Shown one piece after another: positions 1 to 9,293 of a stretch of DNA of 34,648 bases (positions are counted from its first letter, which is position 1; each line of letters starts with the position of its first letter). Where the stretch lies: positions 1 to 34,648 of the forward strand of contig CAYYMH010000045.1 in assembly GCA_964472785.1 (NCBI GenBank), read 5' to 3'. Position numbers and translations under genes: made by a program. Under the pieces are notes generated by a model. That model worked only from the letters and a program-made list of their open reading frames with translations, searched no databases and was not told the origin of the DNA. This DNA is from CAYYMH01 sp964472785 (GTDB lineage: Bacteria; Zhuqueibacterota; Zhuqueibacteria; Thermofontimicrobiales; Thermofontimicrobiaceae).

Positions 1-25
1 TGATTCTTCGTGACTTGGTGGCAAG
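1..25. repeat. Right end of a dispersed intergenic repeat (partial copy)
   Basis: The first bases of the window share an exact 17-base match (positions 4-20, TTCTTCGTGACTTGGTG) with 21839-21855, the right end of the fuller copy at 21720-21865. It also ends in the same GTGGCAA. The rest of this copy would lie before the window. It is downstream of the minus-strand peptidase gene. Confidence 0.55.
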
Positions 26-69
26 ATTTATGAATTAAACAGGTTATAAAACTGTTGGTTAAAACCAAC

Positions 70-1521
70 CTAACGCGTATGGAAATCAATCATTTTTTCA
101 ATTGCATTGTGACACACCGGACAGAAATCCACCAGGCTTTTCGAAAACATGCGACAGTCCAAAAATGGTCGATACAATCCTTCAGAGGCGTATCCCGAAC
201 CTTCGAACGCACCGACCTTGTTCCAATATTTCTGATCCAAAAGCAATTGATCCCGCTGTTTTTCGATGTTTTGGTATTGTTCCTGATAATTATTCGCTGA
301 ACGATCCAATTTACCTAACGCCATGCCCAGAGAATCATATTTTGCTTTGTCCCAGGGCGTGGGGGTCGGTGTGTTGTCATCCATTAAATGTTCCCATTTG
401 ATATGCCCGTTTTGGACAACCCCGACATTGGGTTCCCAGGGATCAACGCCCGGCGGATAAAATTCATTGTAGGCAACCGATGATGAGTAATATTCATCGC
501 CTAATCCGGCAAACGCGTGGCCGAATTCGTGGACAAAAACATAATCGGGCCACCAGTCGCTATTTTCACCTTCGTCGGTGGAATAACAGGTGGAGTACAA
601 ATTAAAGATACCGCCGCCACCGTAGCGATCCGAATTGACGATAATGTAAATTTGGTCGTAAGGAACAAGAGAGGCAATATCTCTGACAATTTTGTTCGCA
701 TAAGTTAAAACATAACGTGGCGAGTCAAATGAATTGTACGAGCACTCTAATAGATTGGCACGCCACTCATTCTTTCTCGGCTGGTCGATTCCCGATTCCA
801 GTGAAAGACTTTCAACATACCATACATTAAAATCATTTTTTCGTGTTTTGAAAGGCTCAACATCAAAAAGCACTTCTGTGTAATGTTGTGCGTCTTTGCG
901 AAACTGCTTCATATCCGATTTTGAATATCCGTCGCCTAAAATGACAACGTCCACTTTCTCGTGCGGATCACCGGATTTGAAAACATGATCGACGTGATAC
1001 GATTCAACGCGTTTATCACGATTCACAAATCGTGAATTGGGATCGATCACAGTTGAAAAAATGGGTTGGAAGTAATTTTCCCGATCGCGCTTTGCGATGA
1101 CAAATTGAATTTTCTGTTTTGGAAACGGCATCAGAACTGATTCATGAAATGATCGGTAAATTCGTTTTTCAGCCTCATCTGTTGTTTCCCATTCTCCGTA
1201 GATGCTGCTAAACCCTCTCGAAAAAATCAGCTTGTTGGTTTTGACGTCAACAACTTTTGCCAGATATTTACCCAGATTAAGTGTGTCCAGCAAGTTGTTT
1301 CTGCTGCCAGCCCACATTTGTCGGCCGTGCGTCAGCACGGCTGGTTCTTCATAGACTTTATCCAGGCTGATCACTTCCTCGACTTTTGTGCCGGTGTGAT
1401 AATAATCAATCCGCATGGTTTTATCATAAAAATATTGTTCAAACGGGATTGCAGTGAAACCCAGATTGGTTAGAAAAAGAGCCGATATGGCCAGCAACAA
1501 TATTAATTTTCTTGAGGTCAT
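70..1521 (-). CDS. Secreted M64-family (IgA-peptidase-like) zinc metallopeptidase
   Basis: This is a 483-residue protein, probably exported, that should hydrolyse peptide bonds. Residues 1-25 form a signal peptide (MTSRK, then a hydrophobic run). The N-terminal half, about 35-145, looks like the M64 N-terminal domain. The catalytic half has the zinc motif HEFGH at about 331-335, followed by GLGDEY, where Asp/Glu probably gives a third ligand. A conserved VVILGDGY stretch opens the catalytic domain, as in M64 peptidases. A longer frame starts at 1569, but I chose the ATG at 1521. It follows GGAGAAAG at good spacing, and the extra 16 residues would bury the signal peptide. The gene stands alone on this strand, divergent from valS. 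The family assignment is firm. The substrate is unknown, and IgA cleavage should not be assumed. Confidence 0.88.
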   Translation of the reverse strand: MTSRKLILLLAISALFLTNLGFTAIPFEQYFYDKTMRIDYYHTGTKVEEVISLDKVYEEPAVLTHGRQMWAGSRNNLLDTLNLGKYLAKVVDVKTNKLIFSRGFSSIYGEWETTDEAEKRIYRSFHESVLMPFPKQKIQFVIAKRDRENYFQPIFSTVIDPNSRFVNRDKRVESYHVDHVFKSGDPHEKVDVVILGDGYSKSDMKQFRKDAQHYTEVLFDVEPFKTRKNDFNVWYVESLSLESGIDQPRKNEWRANLLECSYNSFDSPRYVLTYANKIVRDIASLVPYDQIYIIVNSDRYGGGGIFNLYSTCYSTDEGENSDWWPDYVFVHEFGHAFAGLGDEYYSSSVAYNEFYPPGVDPWEPNVGVVQNGHIKWEHLMDDNTPTPTPWDKAKYDSLGMALGKLDRSANNYQEQYQNIEKQRDQLLLDQKYWNKVGAFEGSGYASEGLYRPFLDCRMFSKSLVDFCPVCHNAIEKMIDFHTR

Positions 1522-1876
1522 GGACTTTCTCCGGTATATTATCGTTTTTTTATTGTTAAATTTACACAATTAAGTTCAATTGATTTCGTGCTGGGAAAGA
1601 AAAAATGTTCCGTCACCTCGACTACGAAAGTGCTTTAATATAATATTTTTAAAACAATATTGCAACAAATAATTTTAACCGCACGATGCTCCGTCTGTAT
1701 CAGTTATTTTTTTTAATTTAAATTTAATTCATTTTTTCCTTGATTATTAGCCGATAATTTATTAACATCTTCGATAAATTATGGCTCGATTTATTTGAAT
1801 CCGTAAATTGGTTGTTTGTTATAATACATCATGGAAGAGTCTTCATTTTAATAATAACAGGAGTTACAATTTTAAC
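1522..1876. other. Divergent intergenic region between the peptidase gene and valS
   Basis: This is about 355 bases of AT-rich DNA with no coding frame I can support. It must hold divergent promoters for the peptidase gene and valS. I could not pick convincing paired -35/-10 boxes for either. No T-box-like specifier structure upstream of valS was evident by eye. Confidence 0.5.
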
Positions 1877-4546
1877 ATGTCTGAAAAAGAGATTGCAAAG
1901 GTTTACGATCCTAAACAAGTGGAAGATTACTGGTACCGGCACTGGACTGAAAAAAACTATTTTCATGGTCAGGTCAACTCGGGGAAAAAACCGTATTCGA
2001 TAGTTATTCCGCCGCCTAATGTAACTGATGTATTGCACATGGGCCATGCTTATAATAATACATTGCAGGATATTCTGATTCGTTATCACCGGATGTTAGG
2101 ATATGAAGCGATGTGGCTGCCCGGGACAGATCACGCCGGAATCGCCACCCAAAATGTGGTTGAGCGCCATCTGAAAAAGCATGAAAATATAAGCCGTTAT
2201 GATCTGGGGCGGGAAAAATTCGTTGAACGTGTCTGGCAATGGAAAGAAAAGTATGGAAATGTGATCATTGATCAGTTGAAAAAACTGGGGTGTTCCTGTG
2301 ATTGGGAACGTGAGCGCTTTACCATGGATGATGATTTATCCAAAGCAGTGGTGGAAGTCTTTTGTCGATTGTATGAAAAGGGATTAATCTATCGCGGAAA
2401 ATATATCATTAACTGGTGCCCCCGTTGCAGTACGGCTTTGTCTGATGAGGAAGCAATTCACCAGGACGAGGGGGGAAAACTATGGTATATTCAATATCCG
2501 TACAATCACAAAAAATATGTGACTGTGGCGACAACCCGGCCTGAAACAATGCTGGGCGATGTCGCTGTGGCAGTGCATCCGGATGATACCCGCTTTAAAA
2601 AGCTGATTGGTAAAACCGTGGTACTACCGGTGCTGAATCGTGAAATTCCGGTGGTTGCGGATGAAGCGGTTGATCCGAAATTCGCAACCGGGGCTGTAAA
2701 AGTAACACCGGCACATGATCCCAACGATTTTGAAATTGGTCAGCGACATGGGTTAACTCCGATTAATGTGATGAACGAAGACGGCACCATGAATGAGAAC
2801 GCCGGAAAATATAAAGGTTTTGATCGTTTTAAATGCCGAAAGGCATTGGTTAAAGAACTGGATAGTTTAGGCCTATTAACAAAAACTGAAAATCATGAGC
2901 ATTCAGTGGCACATTGCCAGCGATGCGATACGATCATTGAGCCTTATTTGTCGACCCAATGGTTTGTCAAAATTAAACCGTTGGCTGAACCGGCATTGGA
3001 AGTCGTACAGCAAGGTAAAATCAGATTTCATCCGGAAAAGTGGATTAAAAATTACAACAACTGGATGGAAAATGTAAGAGATTGGTGCATCTCCCGGCAA
3101 CTGTGGTGGGGGCATCGCATCCCGGTTTACTATTGTCAGGATTGTGACCATTTTATGGTTCGGCGCGAGTCACCGGAAAAATGTGAGAACTGTGACAGCA
3201 GCAATCTCAAACAGGACGAAGATGTTTTGGACACCTGGTTTTCTTCCTGGCTCTGGCCCTTTTCTACGATGGGCTGGCCTGAAGAAACCGAAGATTTAAA
3301 ATATTTTTATCCGACCAACGCTCTGGTTACGGCGGCCGATATTATCTTTTTCTGGGTAGCGCGAATGATTATGTCCGGACTGGAATTTAAAAACGAAATT
3401 CCGTTTTCGGATGTTTATTTTAACGGCATTGTGAGAGATGCTGAAGGTCAAAAAATGAGCAAAACATTGGGCAACGGAATTGATCCATTAGGAATGGTGA
3501 AAAAGTACAGCGCGGATGCGGTGCGGTTTTCGCTGCTCATGCTATCATCCGAGGGTCAGGATATTAATTTGGCAGAATCCAGTTTTGAAATTGGCAGAAA
3601 TTTTTCGAATAAATTGTGGAATTCATTTCGGTTTTTGACTTTGAATTACCAGGAAAATGAAGTTGATGGGTTGATCAGAGACAGCGATTTTTTGAGTGAG
3701 AGAGACAAACTGCAGGTAGCTGACCGTTGGATTTTGAGTCGCTTAAATAAAACAATTGAGAAAGTGACACATGAACTGAATCATTTTCATTTTAATGAAG
3801 CCATTGCGAACCTTTACTCATTTTTCTGGCGTGAATTCTGTGACTGGTACCTGGAGCTGATTAAACCCAGCTTGTACGGCGAAAATGCGGAGGAAAAACA
3901 GTTAGCACTGAGAATCGGCATTCATGTGATGAGAAATATCGTTAAATTACTTCATCCGACCATCCCGTTTATCACGGAGGAAATCTGGCAAAAAGTGAAA
4001 TTGAACGAAGAGTCAGATCTCATTGTGGCAAATTGGCCTGAAGCGGATTCCGGCTATTTTGATGATCAGTCCGAGAAAGATATCGAGTTGATCCAACAGG
4101 TGATTGGCGCGATCCGAAATATCCGTGGTGAAATGAATGTGCCGCCCAATAAAAAGGCAGAGGTGATTGTCAAAAGTTCAAACCAATCGAATCTTGATCT
4201 GATGGCTCAAAATGAGGCGTATTTAACATTCCTGGCACGAGTGGAAAATTTGAAATTGGAGAAAGAGATTGAAAAACCGAAATTATCTGCCAGTGCAGTG
4301 ATTTCCGATTTGGAAATTTTCGTTCCTTTGGAAGAACTTATTGATATTGATGTTGAGCGTAAACGGCTGACAAAAGAATCCGAGAGATTGTCTGAGCAGA
4401 TTGAGAACACTGATAAGAAATTAATGAATCAGGATTTTATCAAAAAAGCGCCGGCGCAGGTCATTGAAAAGGAACGAAAAAAGTTGAATGATTTTAAACT
4501 GAATTTTGAGAAAGTTCAACTTAATTTAAAGAACCTGGAAAATTAG
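1877..4546 (+). CDS. valS: Valine--tRNA ligase
   Basis: The cytoplasmic class I aminoacyl-tRNA synthetase charges tRNA-Val with valine and edits mischarged threonine. The 889-residue length is normal. Visible signatures are the HIGH-type motif HMGH at 54-57 (after PPPNVTD), the KMSKS-type motif KMSKT at 526-530, the editing-domain TTRPETMLGD and GAVKVTPAHDPNDFE motifs, and DWCISRQLWWGHRIPVYYC. Cysteine pairs CQDC and CENC may bind zinc. The C-terminal tail from about 815 is a charged coiled coil typical of ValRS. A longer frame opens at 1808, but MSEKEIAKVYDP at 1877 is the natural N-terminus and follows an AGGAG. NVTD replaces the more usual NVTG just before HIGH. A strong terminator follows. 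Confidence 0.97.
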   Translation: MSEKEIAKVYDPKQVEDYWYRHWTEKNYFHGQVNSGKKPYSIVIPPPNVTDVLHMGHAYNNTLQDILIRYHRMLGYEAMWLPGTDHAGIATQNVVERHLKKHENISRYDLGREKFVERVWQWKEKYGNVIIDQLKKLGCSCDWERERFTMDDDLSKAVVEVFCRLYEKGLIYRGKYIINWCPRCSTALSDEEAIHQDEGGKLWYIQYPYNHKKYVTVATTRPETMLGDVAVAVHPDDTRFKKLIGKTVVLPVLNREIPVVADEAVDPKFATGAVKVTPAHDPNDFEIGQRHGLTPINVMNEDGTMNENAGKYKGFDRFKCRKALVKELDSLGLLTKTENHEHSVAHCQRCDTIIEPYLSTQWFVKIKPLAEPALEVVQQGKIRFHPEKWIKNYNNWMENVRDWCISRQLWWGHRIPVYYCQDCDHFMVRRESPEKCENCDSSNLKQDEDVLDTWFSSWLWPFSTMGWPEETEDLKYFYPTNALVTAADIIFFWVARMIMSGLEFKNEIPFSDVYFNGIVRDAEGQKMSKTLGNGIDPLGMVKKYSADAVRFSLLMLSSEGQDINLAESSFEIGRNFSNKLWNSFRFLTLNYQENEVDGLIRDSDFLSERDKLQVADRWILSRLNKTIEKVTHELNHFHFNEAIANLYSFFWREFCDWYLELIKPSLYGENAEEKQLALRIGIHVMRNIVKLLHPTIPFITEEIWQKVKLNEESDLIVANWPEADSGYFDDQSEKDIELIQQVIGAIRNIRGEMNVPPNKKAEVIVKSSNQSNLDLMAQNEAYLTFLARVENLKLEKEIEKPKLSASAVISDLEIFVPLEELIDIDVERKRLTKESERLSEQIENTDKKLMNQDFIKKAPAQVIEKERKKLNDFKLNFEKVQLNLKNLEN

Positions 4547-4556
4547 GACAAATTAA

Positions 4557-4589
4557 GCGGATGGGGAAAACACCCTCATCTGCTTTTTT
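4557..4589 (+). terminator. Rho-independent terminator after valS
   Basis: A GC-rich stem pairs GCGGATG-GGG with CCC-T-CATCTGC, with one bulge, one G-U pair and an AAAACA-type loop. It is followed directly by TTTTTT. It starts 10 bases after the valS stop and separates valS from the DUF4139 gene. Confidence 0.85.
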
Positions 4590-4657
4590 AATTGGTCTAA
4601 CACAGGTGTTCGCCACAAAGGCGGGAAAATTAAAGCAAAAGATTGGGAGGCATCATT

Positions 4658-6037
4658 ATGAATACAAAACTTTTGAAGCTATGTGTGTTTTTCATTTTAT
4701 TAATAACACTCCCATTGGCAAGCCAGCAGCGTAACGTTGCTGTGACTGTTTACAACGATAACATGGCTGTTGTCAAAGATGTCCGTTTACTGAGCCTTCA
4801 GAAAGGCGTATTTGAACTCAGTTATCAAAATGTTGCTGCTGACATCATTCCAACCTCGGTTCACTTCAAATCATTGACTGCTCCTGGCGATGTACAAATT
4901 TTCGAACAAAACTATGAATACGATTTGGTGAGTTCTGATAAAATTTTGGACAAATACGTCGATAAACAGATTACAGTTTCAACAAAACAGGATGGTCAAA
5001 TCACCGGAACATTATTAAGTGATGATTCAAAATACGTTGTGTTGCAAATCGAAGCCACCGGTGTGAAACTGGTTTCGCGCAACGACATCGTTCACATTGA
5101 TTTCCCTGAATTACCGGAAGGGCTGATCACGCGCCCCACTTTAGTTTGGGAATTGGAGAACAAAAAAGCTGGCGATCACCAGACCGAAGTTTCTTACATC
5201 ACCAATGGTATGAATTGGCAGGCGGAATATGTTGCAGTGAGCAAAGATGAAGATCAAGCCATTGAACTGAACGCCTGGGTATCCATCAATAACCAATCGG
5301 GTGCGGATTATCCCAACGCCAAACTCAAATTAGTTGCCGGGGATGTGCATCGGGTCAGGGAACCCAGATACGGAAGGGAAGTGTATCGTGAAGATCATAT
5401 TCTTACTGCACAGAAAGCAATACCCGAATTTGAAGAAAAAGCGTTTTTCGAATATCATTTGTACACGCTGGATCAACCAACAGATATTAACGATAATCAA
5501 ATAAAACAAATTTCATTGTTTTCAACTCCTGAAGCGAAAAGTAAAAAAATATACACCTACGATCCGAATAAATCTGCTGAAAAAGTCCGTGTTGAACTGG
5601 AATTCAAAAACAGCAAAGAAAACGGTCTTGGTTTGCCATTACCCGCAGGGAAAGTCAGAGTTTACAAAGAGGATCCTGCCGATAAATCCCTTGAATTTAT
5701 TGGTGAAGATAATATCGATCACACGCCACAAAACGAGGATGTGCGGATTTATTTAGGCAATGCATTTGACATTGTGGCGGAACAAAAGATGGTCGAGAAA
5801 GAATCTACGGGCAAGTATTCCCGCAAAGAGCAGTGGGAAGTGGAAATAAGAAACCACAAAGATTCCGGTATTCAGGTGCTTGTCGTCAAACGATTCTACG
5901 GATTTTTGGAGATCAAAAAATCGACTCACCGTTATAAAAAAGAATCCGCCAACGAGCTTCACTTTTTTGTCGATGTACCAAAAGAGGGTGAGAGTACACT
6001 CAATTTTGAGGTCGAAATTTCACGGAACAGGCGCTAA
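4658..6037 (+). CDS. DUF4139 domain-containing secreted protein
   Basis: This is a 459-residue protein with a clear signal peptide (MNTKLLKLCVFFILL to about residue 22). The N-terminal part (NVAVTVYNDNMAVVKDVR, then ISY-like ELSYQNVAADIIPTSV) and the middle (VSYITNGMNWQAEY at about 175-190, then NAWVSINNQSGADYPNAKLKL) match the DUF4139 family. The C-terminal part is a run of beta-strand-like repeats (QWEVEIRNHKDSGIQV). The family is widespread in FCB bacteria; its biochemical role is not known to me. A TTG-initiated frame starts at 4643, but that codon precedes the ribosome site. The GGGAGG at 4645-4650 instead serves the ATG at 4658. The gene is monocistronic between the valS terminator and recG, and could be cotranscribed with recG across a 39-base gap. 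Confidence 0.85.
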   Translation: MNTKLLKLCVFFILLITLPLASQQRNVAVTVYNDNMAVVKDVRLLSLQKGVFELSYQNVAADIIPTSVHFKSLTAPGDVQIFEQNYEYDLVSSDKILDKYVDKQITVSTKQDGQITGTLLSDDSKYVVLQIEATGVKLVSRNDIVHIDFPELPEGLITRPTLVWELENKKAGDHQTEVSYITNGMNWQAEYVAVSKDEDQAIELNAWVSINNQSGADYPNAKLKLVAGDVHRVREPRYGREVYREDHILTAQKAIPEFEEKAFFEYHLYTLDQPTDINDNQIKQISLFSTPEAKSKKIYTYDPNKSAEKVRVELEFKNSKENGLGLPLPAGKVRVYKEDPADKSLEFIGEDNIDHTPQNEDVRIYLGNAFDIVAEQKMVEKESTGKYSRKEQWEVEIRNHKDSGIQVLVVKRFYGFLEIKKSTHRYKKESANELHFFVDVPKEGESTLNFEVEISRNRR

Positions 6038-6076
6038 TTAATTACAAATAGACGCGAAAAAAAAGCGGTAATTTTC

Positions 6077-8185
6077 TTGCAAAAAAGTCCTGAAAAATTT
6101 CTAAATACATCGGTTCAATATTTAAAGGGGATCGGTGAGAAACGGGCGATGGCTTTAGAAAAAGTTGGTATTGAAACGGTGAGTGATTTGATTCAATACT
6201 ACCCACGTCGCTATTTGGATCGTAGCAATATTACACCGATAAAAAATCTCACAGTTAATGAATCCGCCACCGTCGTCGGTAAAGTCCAGACATGCGGCAT
6301 CAAAAAAGGAAGGCGTTCCCGGTTTATCCTGCTGTTGAATGACGATACCGGCTATCTCACCTGTGTCTGGTTTCATCAACTCAATTTTTGGCAAAAACGT
6401 TTTGAGCCCGGTCAAGTGCTGGCAGTTAGCGGAACGATCGGTTATTTCAACGGTCTTCAAATGGTGCATCCGGATTTTGATTTGCTATCGGATGATGATG
6501 ACCAAACCGATCAATTTTTACATACCGGAAAAATCATTCCACTTTACTCAAGTACTGAAGGATTGAGTCGCGTTGGGTTCGACAGCCGGGGATTTCGGCG
6601 GGTGATGAATTATTTGACCCGGCATCATCTCGATCAAATAGAGGAGTCTTTGCCTGAATCGATCGTTTCCCGTTTGAATTTGCTCAATCTTTCTGCTGCG
6701 TTAAAGAACATCCATTTCCCGGAAAATTATCAACTGTTAAAGCAGGCGCAAAAAAGGCTCAAATTCGAAGAACTGTTTTTGATGGAATTTATGTTGGCTT
6801 ACCGTAAGCGGAGTGTGCAGGAACAACAAAAAGGAATCGCGTTTTCAGAAGTCGGGGATCGCACGAAACAGTTAGCCGACAATTTGACCTTTCAGCTAAC
6901 CGAGGCACAAAAAAAAGTGCTGCACGAAATCAGACAGGACATGAAAAGCCCGCATCCCATGTACCGGCTGATCCAGGGAGATGTCGGTTCAGGAAAAACC
7001 ATTATCGCTCTGGTCTCCATGTTAATTGCCGTGGAAAACGGCTTTCAGGCTTCACTGATGGCGCCGACGGAAATTTTAGCTGAACAGCATTTTCTGACAT
7101 TCCGGAATTTGCTGGGAAAATTGGACGTCAACATTCAGCTACTCGTCGGTGCGCAAAAACAATCCGAACGGAAGCGAATTTTAGACAGCATCGAAAGCGG
7201 GGAATGCGATATTGTAATCGGTACACACGCCTTAATTCAGGAAAAAGTCTCTTTTAAAAACTTGGGATTGGTGGTGATCGACGAGCAACACCGCTTTGGC
7301 GTTAGTCAGCGGGCAGAACTCACCCAAAAAGGTTTATCACCGGATGTGCTGGTGATGACAGCCACGCCGATCCCGAGAACGCTCTCGCTTACCATTTACG
7401 GTGATTTAGATGTGTCGATTATTGATGAGCTTCCTTCCGGGCGCATTCCGATAAAGACAACCTGGCGTTACTCGGACAAGCGGAACGATATTTATAAATT
7501 TGTCAAATCGAAGCTGGATAAGGGGCAACAGGCCTATATCGTTTTTCCGTTAGTGGAAGAGTCTGAAAAGTTAGACCTCAAAGCCGCAACAGAAAGTTAT
7601 CAGAAAATGGCGGAAGGGATATTTTCCAACAATAAAATTGCGTTGCTTCACGGCCGGATGAGGAGTGAAGAAAAAGACGACATTATGTCCGCCTTCAAAA
7701 ACGGGGAGGTGCAGTTACTGGTCAGCACAACGGTTATCGAGGTGGGTATTGATGTGCCCAACGCGACAATTATGGTGATTGAACATGCGGAACGGTTTGG
7801 TTTGACCCAGTTACACCAGTTGCGGGGACGAGTCGGTCGTGGTTCTGATCAATCCTATTGCATTTTAATTGCCAAATATCCGGCTACCGAAGAAGCGCTC
7901 GTCCGTTTAAACACAATGGCGAAAACCACGGACGGTTTCAAAATTGCCGAAGTTGATTTGCAGCTCCGGGGACCGGGCGAGTTTTTCGGAACACGTCAGC
8001 ATGGCATGCCGGAATTAAAGATAGCCAATCCGCTCACCGATACATCTATTTTACTCACCGCAAGAAAAGAGGCGTTTCAAGCAGTCCGGAATGATTCGGA
8101 GTTGACGACACTGACTGAAATGCTGCTTCAAAGCTCGTTTTTTAAAAATTATAAAGATAAAATAAAATATATGCAAATCGGATAA
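6077..8185 (+). CDS. recG: ATP-dependent DNA helicase RecG
   Basis: RecG remodels stalled replication forks and branch-migrates Holliday junctions. The 702 residues include the N-terminal wedge region (YLKGIGEKRA at about 15-24, PRRYLDR near 43-49) and an OB fold at about 60-140. The superfamily 2 motor has Walker A GDVGSGKT at 301-308, DEQH at 402-405, MTATPIPRTL soon after, and motif VI LHQLRGRVGRG. The C-terminal RecG region LQLRGPGEFFGTRQHG is present. The start is a TTG at 6077. The first in-frame ATG (6149) lies inside the conserved GIGEKRAMALEKVGI segment, so translation must begin upstream of it. The ribosome site for the TTG is weak, so the exact start is uncertain by a few codons. 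Confidence 0.96.
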   Translation: MQKSPEKFLNTSVQYLKGIGEKRAMALEKVGIETVSDLIQYYPRRYLDRSNITPIKNLTVNESATVVGKVQTCGIKKGRRSRFILLLNDDTGYLTCVWFHQLNFWQKRFEPGQVLAVSGTIGYFNGLQMVHPDFDLLSDDDDQTDQFLHTGKIIPLYSSTEGLSRVGFDSRGFRRVMNYLTRHHLDQIEESLPESIVSRLNLLNLSAALKNIHFPENYQLLKQAQKRLKFEELFLMEFMLAYRKRSVQEQQKGIAFSEVGDRTKQLADNLTFQLTEAQKKVLHEIRQDMKSPHPMYRLIQGDVGSGKTIIALVSMLIAVENGFQASLMAPTEILAEQHFLTFRNLLGKLDVNIQLLVGAQKQSERKRILDSIESGECDIVIGTHALIQEKVSFKNLGLVVIDEQHRFGVSQRAELTQKGLSPDVLVMTATPIPRTLSLTIYGDLDVSIIDELPSGRIPIKTTWRYSDKRNDIYKFVKSKLDKGQQAYIVFPLVEESEKLDLKAATESYQKMAEGIFSNNKIALLHGRMRSEEKDDIMSAFKNGEVQLLVSTTVIEVGIDVPNATIMVIEHAERFGLTQLHQLRGRVGRGSDQSYCILIAKYPATEEALVRLNTMAKTTDGFKIAEVDLQLRGPGEFFGTRQHGMPELKIANPLTDTSILLTARKEAFQAVRNDSELTTLTEMLLQSSFFKNYKDKIKYMQIG

Positions 8186-8507
8186 TTGGCTCAACCGGAA
8201 CAGGAACTTTTTCACGCCGATTCGGTAAGAGAAAATTGTCTGATTTGAGGAAAATAAATACATTATGGAACGATGTTTTTTATCGTAACTATTGGGAGCA
8301 TTTTCTTTGCCACAAAGACGCAAAGTTGCACAAAGAAATACATCTCTAAAAATATTCTAACAGTCTGGCCTGCTTTTCTTTGTGTCTTCGAGACTTCATG
8401 GCCGAACAGTAACTTTTTATCTTGATTTAATATAATTTTTTTATTAACTTAACACAATTTAAGAAGCTTGATGCTATTTCAATAATTCAATCTGACAACC
8501 AATTTTG
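8186..8507. other. Gene-free region between recG and the methyltransferase
   Basis: This 322-base stretch has no supported gene. Its centre holds one copy of the dispersed repeat (8309-8403). A perfect TATAAT lies at 8431-8436, upstream of the glycosyltransferase operon, but no good -35 box sits 16-18 bases before it. A promoter for the operon is therefore likely here but not demonstrated. Confidence 0.45.
8309..8403 (-). repeat. Dispersed inverted-repeat element, copy 2 (reverse orientation)
   Basis: The element begins GCCACAAAGACGCAAAG and ends with an imperfect complement (CTTTGTGTCTTCGAGACTTCATGGCC), giving terminal inverted repeats. Read on the minus strand it aligns along its length with the copy at 21720-21865. 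That alignment includes an exact GAATATTTTT core (8348-8357 here on the opposite strand; 21801-21810 there) and a GGCnnGnC-like block. No coding capacity is visible, so it resembles a miniature, MITE-like or structured intergenic repeat. Confidence 0.6.
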
Positions 8508-9287
8508 ATGAAACAATCAACACGCGACCACTGGGAAAAATTCTGGGACGAGAAGAAAGAAATTGATGAGGTTTATTCGAACGAAGGACGGATATTCAAT
8601 CATCTGAAAGCAACGACTTCGCTCGAAGGAAAAAAAATTCTCGAAGTCGGCGCCGGCAGCGGTAGGGATAGCTTTGAGTTGGCGCAGGAAAACGCACAGG
8701 TTTATCTGTTGGACTATTCGCCGAACGCGTTTTCGATTATTCGGGAAATAAATAAAAAATCCGACATCGAGGTTCACTGTATTCAGGCAGATGCTTTTCA
8801 GACACCAGTACCGGACGAATCATTTGACATTGTTTTTCATCAGGGATTACTGGAGCATTTTAAAGATCCTTTTCCATTGCTGGAGGAAAATTACCGAATT
8901 CTTAAACCGGGCGGTTTTGTTTTAGTCGATGTCCCACAGCGGTATCACATTTATACGGTGATCAAACATATTCTGATATTTTTCAATAAATGGTTTGCCG
9001 GCTGGGAAACCGAATTTTCGATAAGTCAGTTGGAAAAATTACTAAAAAAAACGGGTTTTGAAACGAAAACAAAATACGGAAATTGGATGCGCCCCGGCTT
9101 GTTTTATCGAATTTTAAGGGAAATGTTCCGAAAAATAAATATCAAGCTGCCCCTTTATCCGAAGGGATTTTTTTTAACGCGCACGTTACGCGATCGTTTG
9201 AGAAATAAATTTGTTCATAAAAACTGGACGTTTTATACATTTCTGGATATTGGGATCATTGCGCAGAAGAAAGTAATGGGAAACTGA
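8508..9287 (+). CDS. Class I SAM-dependent methyltransferase
   Basis: This 259-residue, probably cytoplasmic protein has a Rossmann-type methyltransferase core. Motif I is ILEVGAGSGRDS at about 44-55, followed by the acidic LLDYSP loop (motif II). Motif IV is DIVFHQGLLEHF, and motif V is YRILKPGGFVLVDVPQ. The C-terminal third carries aromatic and basic residues and may contact membrane or a large substrate. The start is the ATG at 8508. A TTG directly before it is in frame, and no strong ribosome site is visible, so the exact start is moderately sure. The gene lies 6 bases before a GT4 glycosyltransferase and leads a glycosylation-type operon. A sugar, lipid carrier or polysaccharide precursor is a plausible substrate, which is inferred from context only. 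Confidence 0.85.
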   Translation: MKQSTRDHWEKFWDEKKEIDEVYSNEGRIFNHLKATTSLEGKKILEVGAGSGRDSFELAQENAQVYLLDYSPNAFSIIREINKKSDIEVHCIQADAFQTPVPDESFDIVFHQGLLEHFKDPFPLLEENYRILKPGGFVLVDVPQRYHIYTVIKHILIFFNKWFAGWETEFSISQLEKLLKKTGFETKTKYGNWMRPGLFYRILREMFRKINIKLPLYPKGFFLTRTLRDRLRNKFVHKNWTFYTFLDIGIIAQKKVMGN

Positions 9288-9293
9288 CAAAAT

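Noticed and set aside
1808..1876. Upstream extension of ValRS from 1808
   Set aside because: The added residues are not ValRS-like, and the AGGAG site serves the ATG at 1877.
4605..4630. Fourth copy of the dispersed repeat (GTTCGCCACAAAGGCGGG)
   Set aside because: Only about ten bases match one end, too short to separate from chance.
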